A DNA stretch of 64,000 nucleotides, from positions 1 to 64,000 of the forward strand of contig NZ_JACBFP010000006.1 of NCBI RefSeq assembly GCF_021401085.1, written 5' to 3'. The notes below the pieces were generated by a model. The model did not search any database and was not told where the DNA came from. It saw nothing but the letters and a program-made list of their open reading frames with translations. Every line of letters starts with the position of its first letter. Positions within the stretch are counted from its first letter, which is position 1. This stretch comes from Chryseobacterium sp. R2A-55. GTDB taxonomy: Bacteria; Bacteroidota; Bacteroidia; Flavobacteriales; Weeksellaceae. Shown one piece after another: positions 57,971 to 64,000 of this stretch. The translations under genes and the position numbers were made by a program.

Positions 57971-58575
57971 TTTCCGTATCATCACCAATAGATGAAATTT
58001 TTAGGGAAAACGGTCTATTAACCTGTCTGCCGACATGCATACTGTTCACTCCTACGGAGTGATTTACCCACTTGTACCCATTTGCCACAAACCTGTCACT
58101 CCTACGGAGTGATTTTCGTGCGACAACTATTTATCCACAAACCTGACTGTAGACAAGCAGGCTGGTTACTCCTGCGGAGGTCTATTAACCATTCTCACTC
58201 CTTACCCACTCGTAAACATTTGCTACAAAGCTGACTGCAGACAGGTTTGTAGAAAAAAACATTAAACAAGGTAAAAGCACTTCGCAGAAGTGCACCGTTA
58301 ATCCTATGATTTCAAAAACAAAGGGAATAGAAGAATAGGATCGTAACAACACCCCTCCACTCACACTAATTTATGAATCATCATTATTGGTCTTCATTAA
58401 ATTGATGGTTTTCAGGCGCCGGATGAAACTTCAAAAACAATCAACCTCCCACTTTAATGAGCACGTTGTTCGCGCCAAAAAAAGCCAAAAACCACCAAAC
58501 AAAGATTGGAAATCCCAAAACCAAAACACCTAAAAAATAAAGGGCGAACAATTTTCTCCGTTTAAAAAAAATCCC
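57971..58575. repeat. Gap with ACTCC-TAC-GGAGT palindromes and related repeats
   Basis: CACTCCTACGGAGTG occurs twice (about 58048-58062 and 58096-58110), with a variant TTACTCCTGCGGAGG near 58166-58180. Around them 'acccacttgtacccatttgccacaaacctg' and 'gactgtagacaagcaggctg' recur in altered form near 58200-58250. No gene is supported. The right part is AT-rich up to the rplM promoter. Confidence 0.6.
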
Positions 58576-58583
58576 TACCTTTG
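58576..58583 (+). promoter_or_regulatory. TAnnTTTG promoter of the rplM-rpsI genes
   Basis: TACCTTTG matches the -7 consensus and predicts a ~40-base leader before GTG 58629. Ribosomal leaders upstream of rplM in Bacteroidetes can be autoregulatory; I cannot prove a fold here. Confidence 0.65.
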
Positions 58584-58628
58584 CACACCCTTATTGGGAA
58601 AATTATGTTTAACCGTAAACGAAAAAGT

Positions 58629-59084
58629 GTGAATACATTAAGTTACAAAACTATTTCAGCGAACAAAGCTACTGCGAATAAAGAATGGGTCGTGGTGGAC
58701 GCTGAAGGACAACCTTTGGGAAGATTGGCTTCTCAGGTTGCCAAGATTTTGAGAGGAAAGCACAAGACGAACTACACCCCACACGTTGACTGTGGCGACA
58801 ATGTAATCGTTTTGAATGCTGGGAAAGTGACCCTTTCCGGAAACAAGTGGGCCGACAAAACTTACATTTGGCACACCGGATATCCTGGTGGACAAAAGTC
58901 GATGACTGCTCTTGAACTTCAAAAGAAAGATCCATTGAAAGTATTGGAAAAATCCGTAAAAGGAATGCTTCCAAAAACCAAACTGGGTTCTACTTTGTTC
59001 AAAAACCTTTATCTCTATGAAGGAACTGAGCACAAACACGAAGCGCAACAGCCAAAAGTAATCAATATTAACGAATTCAAATAA
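58629..59084 (+). CDS. rplM: 50S ribosomal protein L13, 151 aa
   Basis: I choose GTG 58629 ([13 protein letters not shown]). It gives the normal alignment with L13, in which [17 protein letters not shown] begins ~20 residues in; an upstream ATG at 58605 would add eight basic residues not usual for the family. Conserved blocks include [35 protein letters not shown] and [12 protein letters not shown]13 binds 23S rRNA early in 50S assembly. rpsI follows after five bases, as in most bacteria. Confidence 0.95.
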   Translation: MNTLSYKTISANKATANKEWVVVDAEGQPLGRLASQVAKILRGKHKTNYTPHVDCGDNVIVLNAGKVTLSGNKWADKTYIWHTGYPGGQKSMTALELQKKDPLKVLEKSVKGMLPKTKLGSTLFKNLYLYEGTEHKHEAQQPKVININEFK

Positions 59085-59089
59085 TTAAT

Positions 59090-59476
59090 ATGTCAATAGT
59101 TCACAAAATCGGAAGAAGAAAAACTTCTGTTGCCAGAGTTTACGTGAAACCAGGAACTGGAAACATCACCATCAACAAAAAAGACTCTAAAGAGTACTTT
59201 GGAACTGATGTGTTGGTTTACAAAATCAACCAACCCTTCATCCTTACCGAAACAGTAGGTCAGTATGATGTGACGGTTAACGTTTTCGGCGGTGGAATCA
59301 CAGGACAGGCAGAGGCAATCAGAATGGGACTTTCCAGAGCACTATGCGAAATCAACGAAGAATTCAGAGGAATGTTGAAACCTCACGGTCTTCTTACCAG
59401 AGACGCCAGAATGGTGGAAAGAAAGAAACCAGGACAGAAAAAAGCGAGAAAGAGATTCCAATTCTCGAAACGTTAA
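59090..59476 (+). CDS. rpsI: 30S ribosomal protein S9, 128 aa
   Basis: The start [22 protein letters not shown] and the C-terminal tail [17 protein letters not shown], which reaches the P-site tRNA, are diagnostic. The length is normal. It is co-transcribed with rplM. A palindrome TCTCGA-GAT-TCGAGA lies at its stop codon. Confidence 0.96.
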   Translation: MSIVHKIGRRKTSVARVYVKPGTGNITINKKDSKEYFGTDVLVYKINQPFILTETVGQYDVTVNVFGGGITGQAEAIRMGLSRALCEINEEFRGMLKPHGLLTRDARMVERKKPGQKKARKRFQFSKR

Positions 59477-59652
59477 TCTCGAGATTCGAGATGTTCAGAC
59501 AAGAGCGTGGAGACTATGATCTCATGCCTCATGTCTATTAATCTATTATCTAACAAAATAGCCCCGTTTAGTTTAGCATCCAAACTCTTCTCCCATCTAA
59601 AGACGAGTTGATTGCAAAAAAGCGGAACGTAAACTAAAAACAAAAAAGAGAC
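59477..59652. other. Leader region between rpsI and rpsB
   Basis: A short palindrome (about 59476-59491) sits at the rpsI end. 'gtttagtttagcatcc...ggaacgtaaactaaaaac' near 59567-59640 offers the complementary segments GTTTAGTTTA and TAAACTAAAAAC, which could pair to form a leader stem before rpsB. No promoter box is clear. Confidence 0.4.
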
Positions 59653-60420
59653 ATGGCTAAAGCAAATGTTAAAGACCTTTTAGAGGCAGGTGTACACTTC
59701 GGTCACATGACCAGAAAGTGGAATCCAAATATGGCTCCATACATCTTCATGGAGAAAAACGGTATTCACATCATAGACTTACATAAAACAGCTGTGAAAT
59801 TAGACGAAGCTTGTAACGCTTTGGAAAAAATCACTTCTGCGGGCAAAAAAGTCCTTTTCGTAGCAACTAAGAAACAAGCTAAAGAGGTTGTTGCAAAACA
59901 CGCTACCGAACTGAACATGCCTTATATCACTGAAAGATGGCCGGGAGGAATGTTGACCAACTTCGTCACCATCCGTAAAGCAGTGAAAAAAATGAACCAC
60001 ATCGACAAAATGAAGAAAGACGGTACTTTCGAAACTTTGTCGAAAAAAGAAAGATTGCAAGTGGACCGTCAAAGAGCGAACCTGGAGAAAAACTTGGGTT
60101 CCATCGCAGACATGGTTCGTCTTCCTTCTGCCCTTTTCGTAGTGGACATCATGAGCGAGCACATCGCGGTAACTGAAGCCAAAAAATTAGGCATCCCAGT
60201 TTTCGCCATCGTGGACACCAACTCTGATCCAAGAAAAGTAGACTTCGTAATCCCAGGAAACGACGATGCTTCCAAAGCAATCGACATGATCCTGAACGTG
60301 GTTTCTGATTCCATCAAAGAAGGACTTTCTCAAAGAAAAGCTGACAAAGAAAAATCCAAAGAAGAAGGCGAAAAAGTATCAGCAGATGCTGATGCAGATT
60401 TCGATAACGCTGCTGAATAA
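59653..60420 (+). CDS. rpsB: 30S ribosomal protein S2, 255 aa
   Basis: DLLEAGVHFGHMTRKWNPNMAPYIF, ERWPGGMLTNFVTIRKAV and IPVFAIVDTNSDPRKVDFVIPGNDDASKAI are unmistakable S2 blocks. The C-terminus is a charged, acidic extension (KADKEKSKEEGEKVSADADAD), usual in Bacteroidetes. A strong terminator follows 24 bases after the stop. The elongation factor Ts gene (tsf) that normally follows rpsB is not here; a transposase with REP repeats occupies that place. Confidence 0.97.
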   Translation: MAKANVKDLLEAGVHFGHMTRKWNPNMAPYIFMEKNGIHIIDLHKTAVKLDEACNALEKITSAGKKVLFVATKKQAKEVVAKHATELNMPYITERWPGGMLTNFVTIRKAVKKMNHIDKMKKDGTFETLSKKERLQVDRQRANLEKNLGSIADMVRLPSALFVVDIMSEHIAVTEAKKLGIPVFAIVDTNSDPRKVDFVIPGNDDASKAIDMILNVVSDSIKEGLSQRKADKEKSKEEGEKVSADADADFDNAAE

Positions 60421-60443
60421 GGGTTTACTCTTAGCAATAATAA

Positions 60444-60474
60444 AAGGCTCAGATATTTTCTGGGCCTTTTTTTG
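60444..60474 (+). terminator. Rho-independent terminator after rpsB
   Basis: AAGGCTCAGA (60444-60453) pairs with TCTGGGCCTT (60459-60468), with one G-U pair, followed by TTTTT. It closes the rplM-rpsI-rpsB transcript. Confidence 0.85.
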
Positions 60475-60593
60475 TGGATGCAACTTCCGAAATCCAACTA
60501 CGTGCAAATTAATTTTATGGTAACTTTACGAAATCACTTTCGGAAAAACAACATCCGATTAATGATAAGTTTTACCTTTTTGAATCGCGAACC

Positions 60594-60640
60594 CATCTCG
60601 AGGACGATAGGTGATTAACCATAAGATTTATCTTATGTCA
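60594..60640. repeat. REP unit directly upstream of the transposase
   Basis: 'tctcgaggacgataggtgattaa' and CCATAAGATTTATCTTATG form the same two-hairpin design as the array downstream, with a degraded first hairpin. It lies 50 bases before the transposase start. Confidence 0.8.
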
Positions 60641-60689
60641 TCAAACCTACTGATAACCTCCGCCCAGAAAGTGGAACAAAAATAAAACC

Positions 60690-61139
60690 ATGAGCTACAT
60701 CCAATCACTTCATCACCTTATCATTCGCACGAAACACAGCAAAAACGTTTTGTCAAACGAACATTCGGAGGAATTATACCGCTACATCGCCGGATACATC
60801 AAAAACAAAAAATCATTTTTATACAGAATTAATGGGATGCCAGATCACATCCATATTCTGGTCGGAATTCACTCCACCATTTCGCTAGCTGACTTCGTCA
60901 AAGAATTAAAAACCTCCGCAAATCCTTGGATAAAAAGCAGCGGCAAATTTCCTAAATTCACTTCTTGGGGAGCAAAGTATGGAGCTTTCACGATTCGTTA
61001 CCAAGAGAAGGATTCATTGATCGAATATATCAAGAACCAAAGAGAGCACCACAAAACCGAATCCTTTGAAGACGAATATCGCAGACTTATTGAGGAAAAT
61101 GGAATTGAGATCGATGAGCAGTACTTCCTGAAGGATTGA
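60690..61139 (+). CDS. REP-associated / IS200-like tyrosine transposase (Y1, TnpA-type), 149 aa
   Basis: The HUH motif is in NGMPDHIHILVGI (His53 and His55), and the likely catalytic Tyr113 in LIEYIKNQREHH. LADFVKELKTSANPWIKSSG and FTSWGAKYGAFTIRY are typical of the family, and length is normal. These enzymes cut and join single-stranded DNA at hairpins. The gene is bordered upstream by one REP unit (60594-60640) and downstream by a hairpin-rich block and five tandem REP units, the arrangement of RAYT genes that mobilise REP palindromes. No TnpB partner is present. It could alternatively be a plain IS200 whose ends I cannot define. Confidence 0.88.
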   Translation: MSYIQSLHHLIIRTKHSKNVLSNEHSEELYRYIAGYIKNKKSFLYRINGMPDHIHILVGIHSTISLADFVKELKTSANPWIKSSGKFPKFTSWGAKYGAFTIRYQEKDSLIEYIKNQREHHKTESFEDEYRRLIEENGIEIDEQYFLKD

Positions 61140-61207
61140 ATTGATCTGATGTCCGACGGACATCGTGGAGTCTGCGTCGATGGTCACCATATGCTTGCGC
61201 ATATGGC

Positions 61208-61376
61208 TAATCACATCTTGTCCTCCGGACAAGCCGTTCCCGGTTTTTGCAGACCGCTTCAGCCATATCCGGATATGGGCACCACGACCAGCATCCTTGC
61301 AAGATTATGCTCTGCCAAGAAGCCTTCCGGAGGACCGAATGTGAAATCCATAAGATTCATTTTGATGATCTCGCGG
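61208..61376. repeat. Long direct repeat, copy 2 (copy 1 at 56646-56816)
   Basis: The sequence matches copy 1 over ~170 bases, with scattered substitutions. It begins with 'tcttgtcctccggacaagcc', itself a hairpin (TTGTCC-TCC-GGACAA), and ends 'aagattcattttgatgatc'. Confidence 0.8.
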
Positions 61377-61390
61377 ACGAGATAACCCAC

Positions 61391-61733
61391 CAATCGTCCG
61401 GGAGGAGCAGATCTGCTTAACCATAAGATTAGTCCTATACAGGAACAGCTACCACACTCACTCATCGTCCGGAGGACGATATGTGATTAACCATAAGATT
61501 CATCTTATGGAGGAACAGCTACAACGCACTCATCGTCCGGACGACGATAGGTGATTAACCATAAGATTCATCTTATGGAGGAACAGCGACAACGTACTCA
61601 TCGTCCGGAGGATGACATATGATTAACGATAAGATTCATCTTATGGAGGAACAGCGACAACGTACTCATCGTCCGGAGGACGATATGTGATTAACCATAA
61701 GATCTATCTTATGGTCATAATGCGACAGGGGGA
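61391..61733. repeat. Tandem array of five REP units, 68-bp period
   Basis: Unit starts are about 61391 (degraded), 61462, 61530, 61598 and 61666; the last intervals are exactly 68 bases. Each unit holds CGTCC-GGA-GGACG, 'atatgtgattaa', CCATAAGAT-TC-ATCTTATGG and a constant tail 'aggaacagcgacaacg'. Hairpins show compensated variation in places (for example GATC-TATC changes in unit 5). The whole unit is conserved, including the part between hairpins, so this is a REP array and not a CRISPR array with unique spacers. Confidence 0.92.
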
Positions 61734-61882
61734 ATCCGCTCGGAGAGCGGAATGTGGTATCAGCAAGATACATCTTATGGACCACCCACTCGGAGAGCGG
61801 CACCAGACTCCAATCCAAATGAAAATCATTTGGAATTACCTTGCGACCATTCTTTTAACCCAATTCTTTATTTTGAATTTTC

Positions 61883-61890
61883 TAAATTTG
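61883..61890 (+). promoter_or_regulatory. TAnnTTTG promoter box of pncB
   Basis: TAAATTTG lies 17 bases before ATG 61908 and fits the -7 consensus. The -33 region is AT-rich without a clear TTG at the proper distance. Confidence 0.55.
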
Positions 61891-61907
61891 CTTAAACCCA
61901 TTTATTC

Positions 61908-63086
61908 ATGAAGGAGGTCCGACTAAATTCAATACTCGACAACGATTTCTATAAAATCACCATGCAGAACGCGGTGATCAAGCAGTTTCCCAACGAAAAG
62001 GTAAAATACCAGTTCATCAACCGTGGCGAACACCATTTCCCCGATGGCTTTGCAGACGAACTACGGAGAGCTGTCAACGCGATGGCCGAACTGAAACTCA
62101 CGAAAGCTGAAAAACAGTTCCTAAAAGAAACCTGCCCTTATCTGGATATGCCGTACCTGGATTTCCTGGCCGGCTATCACTACGATCCCGCAGAAGTGCA
62201 CATCTCACAATCCGGAAATCACCTGGAAGTAACCGTGGAAGGAGAATGGTATCGAGCCATTTTGTGGGAAGTTCCACTCTTGGCATTGATTTCCGAACTT
62301 CATTATGAGATGAAACACCTGGAAAGAGATTCCAATGAAGTAATCATCCAAAGGACCATGGAAAAAGCAGAACAACTCAACCGACTAGGGGTAACTTTCG
62401 CGGAATTCGGGACGCGCCGCAGACACTCCTATCATGTCCACGATATCGTGGTGGAAGCATTGGTGAAAACCAAAAACTCTAAATTTATCGGAAGCTCTAA
62501 TATGCACTTCGCCATGAAATATGGAGTGAAACCCATCGGAACCCATGCCCACGAATGGTTCATGTTCCATGCCGCCGAATATGGATTCAAAATGGCGAAC
62601 GCACTTTCACTGGAACACTGGGTGGATGTGTACCGCGGTGATCTGGGTGTGGCGCTTTCGGATACCTATACCACCGATGTCTTCTTTCAGCAGTTTGATA
62701 AGAAATTTGCCAAACTCTTCGATGGAGTCCGGCATGACAGTGGTGATCCGATAGAATTTGCCAACAAAACCATCAGACACTACCAGGAAAATGGAATCAA
62801 CCCTTTGTTTAAATACATCATCTTTTCAGACGCCCTGAATCTGGAGAAAGTGGAAGAAATCACCAATGCCTGCAGAGACCGGATTGGAATTTCCTTCGGC
62901 ATTGGAACGAACCTGACCAATGACGTCGGTCTTCAACCCATGAACATCGTCATGAAGCTTGTTGCTGCCAAATCAGCCCACGGTGACTGGACTCCCACCG
63001 TGAAACTTTCTGACGAAAAAGGAAAATATACCGGCGATCCGGAAATGATTGAACTCGCAAAAAGATTTTTAAGGATTAAAGACTGA
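61908..63086 (+). CDS. pncB: Nicotinate phosphoribosyltransferase, 392 aa
   Basis: SILDNDFYKITMQNAVIKQFPNEKV at the start, FAEFGTRRRHSYHVHD with the substrate-binding Arg/His set, GTHAHEWFMFHAAEYG and VRHDSGDPIEFANKTI, and FGIGTNLTNDVG near the phosphate-binding site identify the enzyme. It converts nicotinate and PRPP to nicotinate mononucleotide for NAD salvage, in the cytosol. Length is normal. It is a stand-alone gene with its own promoter box; the upstream REP array separates it from the transposase. Confidence 0.95.
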   Translation: MKEVRLNSILDNDFYKITMQNAVIKQFPNEKVKYQFINRGEHHFPDGFADELRRAVNAMAELKLTKAEKQFLKETCPYLDMPYLDFLAGYHYDPAEVHISQSGNHLEVTVEGEWYRAILWEVPLLALISELHYEMKHLERDSNEVIIQRTMEKAEQLNRLGVTFAEFGTRRRHSYHVHDIVVEALVKTKNSKFIGSSNMHFAMKYGVKPIGTHAHEWFMFHAAEYGFKMANALSLEHWVDVYRGDLGVALSDTYTTDVFFQQFDKKFAKLFDGVRHDSGDPIEFANKTIRHYQENGINPLFKYIIFSDALNLEKVEEITNACRDRIGISFGIGTNLTNDVGLQPMNIVMKLVAAKSAHGDWTPTVKLSDEKGKYTGDPEMIELAKRFLRIKD

Positions 63087-63173
63087 AATCATTATCTTTA
63101 AGGACAAAAGTTCACCACCCCATCACTTTTCTGTTCCATTTTAAACCCAAAATAAACATTACTTCTTTATTCC

Positions 63174-64000
63174 ATGAAAAAGACCGGCACGTATTTCATC
63201 TTATTCATTGCACTGCTCTTTATGCAAAGCTGCAGCACCACTTCATCCATCATCACACAGGCAGGATTTCCGGACTGGAAAGACCAACCAAAATCGCTGC
63301 ATACCAGGAATTTCACCCCGACCATTCTGAGCGACGGAAAAACAGAGGCCAGGAAACTGAATTACCATATTGCGACCTACTATTTTCCACACAAAAAAGA
63401 GATCAGAAAAATATTCTTTGACCACGAAGATAAAAAAACAGGTTCATCGCTGATCAGGCAAACTTCGCCGAACACCCTTGAAAATTTGGATTTCAATAAA
63501 GACTCTCTCCAGATCAGCCACTTCACTGCAACCTATAAAAAGAATAAAGACCTCTTCGAAACCGAAGCGAAAACCAATCAGAAATTATCTTCTAAAAAAA
63601 TAGAGTTCATCGACAAAAATCATTATTATGAAACCGTAACCGATCCCGAAAAAGGAAGAACGAAATCTTTAATCACCCGCGATGACCAGGGAAATATTAC
63701 CAATATTGTGGGATTCGACGAAAATGACGCCATTCAATATACCGTGGAACAAAAATTCAACAGCCAGAATAAAATCACGGAATCTTTCACCTACAGAGGC
63801 CTGGACAAAATACCACACAGTCTGGTGACGAATTTTAAATATGATGAAAACGGAAACCTCCTCTCGCGCGATGCCTATACTTTCGACCCCGAAACCGGCG
63901 AAAAAAAATTCAAGGACAGCAACTCGGTTTCCTATATTTATGATGACCGGAAAAACGTGATCAAAGAAACCTTCATGGTCAACGGAGCCCCCATTTTCAT
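63174..64000 (+). CDS. Putative lipoprotein with YD-like repeats, cut by the window end
   Basis: ATG 63174 opens a frame that stays open to the last base (275 codons seen). The N-terminus MKKTGTYFILFIALLFMQSC has a lipobox (MQSC, Cys20). After a polar region, short repeats of the form 'YDENGNLLSRDAYTFD', 'YIYDDRKNVIKETF' and 'TRDDQGNITNIVGFDENDAI' recall the YD repeats of small Bacteroidetes surface lipoproteins. The 3' end is outside the window, so length and function are unknown. It lies 87 bases after pncB on the same strand. Confidence 0.75.
   Translation, partial: MKKTGTYFILFIALLFMQSCSTTSSIITQAGFPDWKDQPKSLHTRNFTPTILSDGKTEARKLNYHIATYYFPHKKEIRKIFFDHEDKKTGSSLIRQTSPNTLENLDFNKDSLQISHFTATYKKNKDLFETEAKTNQKLSSKKIEFIDKNHYYETVTDPEKGRTKSLITRDDQGNITNIVGFDENDAIQYTVEQKFNSQNKITESFTYRGLDKIPHSLVTNFKYDENGNLLSRDAYTFDPETGEKKFKDSNSVSYIYDDRKNVIKETFMVNGAPIF

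Larger units (their letters stand above)
61140..61907. other. 768-bp gap holding the REP array and pncB promoter
   Basis: There is no gene. From left to right it holds hairpin GATGTCC-GAC-GGACATC (61148-61164), copy 2 of the long direct repeat (61208-61376), five REP units (61391-61733), a final partial unit with 'ctcggagagcgga' twice (about 61739-61751 and 61790-61800), AT-rich DNA and the promoter box at 61883. Confidence 0.8.

Noticed and set aside
60690-61139. Retron or group II intron connection for the transposase and hairpin DNA
   Set aside because: The protein has HUH and Tyr motifs and no reverse-transcriptase motifs; no RT gene is present in the window.
61391-61733. CRISPR-like regular spacing
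   Set aside because: The complete 68-bp unit is conserved, including the parts that would be spacers, each unit has internal hairpins, and no cas genes are near.

Overview
The window looks like chromosomal DNA of a member of the Bacteroidota, class Flavobacteriia, most likely the Chryseobacterium/Kaistella group (Weeksellaceae). The evidence is a SusC/SusD pair, a DUF6520-type small protein, T9SS-style and SpvB-RHS secreted proteins, promoter boxes of the TAnnTTTG type instead of E. coli -10 boxes, and near absence of Shine-Dalgarno sequences. No tRNA, rRNA or CRISPR array was seen.

Layout. (1) 1-9.6 kb: a plus-strand cassette (small lipoprotein, short Cys-containing protein, MauE/DoxX membrane protein, DUF6520 Cys-rich exported peptide) faces a minus-strand SusC - SusD - S9 peptidase operon across a shared bidirectional terminator. 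(2) 9.6-15.4 kb: accessory DNA with an unexplained structured intergenic element, XRE regulators, a two-gene unit ending in a PIN-domain protein, a truncated ATP-binding regulator between direct repeats, and a SRAP (YedK/HMCES) protein. (3) 15.4-24.6 kb: a secreted polymorphic-toxin cassette made of a fibre/chaperone-like protein, a sorting-domain-like protein, a 2301-residue SpvB-FG-GAP-RHS protein with a divergent AT-rich tip, a small membrane protein as candidate immunity factor, and a displaced RHS fragment. (4) 24.7-31.4 kb: small membrane proteins, a conserved uncharacterised protein, an internally duplicated nucleotidyltransferase/HEPN-like protein divergent from an XRE regulator, and many copies of a dispersed repeat. 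(5) 30.4-56.1 kb: one large minus-strand exopolysaccharide locus. It covers Wza-like export and Wzc-like kinase, UDP-HexNAc 4-epimerase and 6-dehydrogenase, a pyruvyltransferase, seven glycosyltransferases, flippase, EpsG-type polymerase, O-acetylation genes (MBOAT plus SGNH partner, acyltransferase 3, two LbH enzymes) and a GH88/105-like hydrolase. (6) 56.9-64 kb: core genes (recX, rplM, rpsI, rpsB, pncB) interrupted by a REP-associated IS200-like transposase and its palindrome array.

How it works together. The polysaccharide genes suffice on paper for a Wzy-type pathway: nucleotide sugars (probably UDP-HexNAcA), lipid-linked assembly, O-acetyl and pyruvyl decoration, flipping, polymerisation and export. 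The locus is scarred by recombination: a glycosyltransferase/hydrolase chimera, repeated remnants of one glycosyltransferase start, truncated ATPase and DUF1016 genes, a duplicated glycosyltransferase 3' end, and GAGGTT hexamer tracts, one of them in frame inside the dehydrogenase.

Best candidates for undescribed biology are the PIN-domain pair (10.9-12.2 kb), the MauE/DUF6520/SusCD/peptidase set, the duplicated NT-HEPN-like protein with its XRE neighbour, the structured element at 10.0-10.1 kb, and the transposase with its 68-bp REP array. All functional calls come from reading translated sequence by eye; no database search was run.
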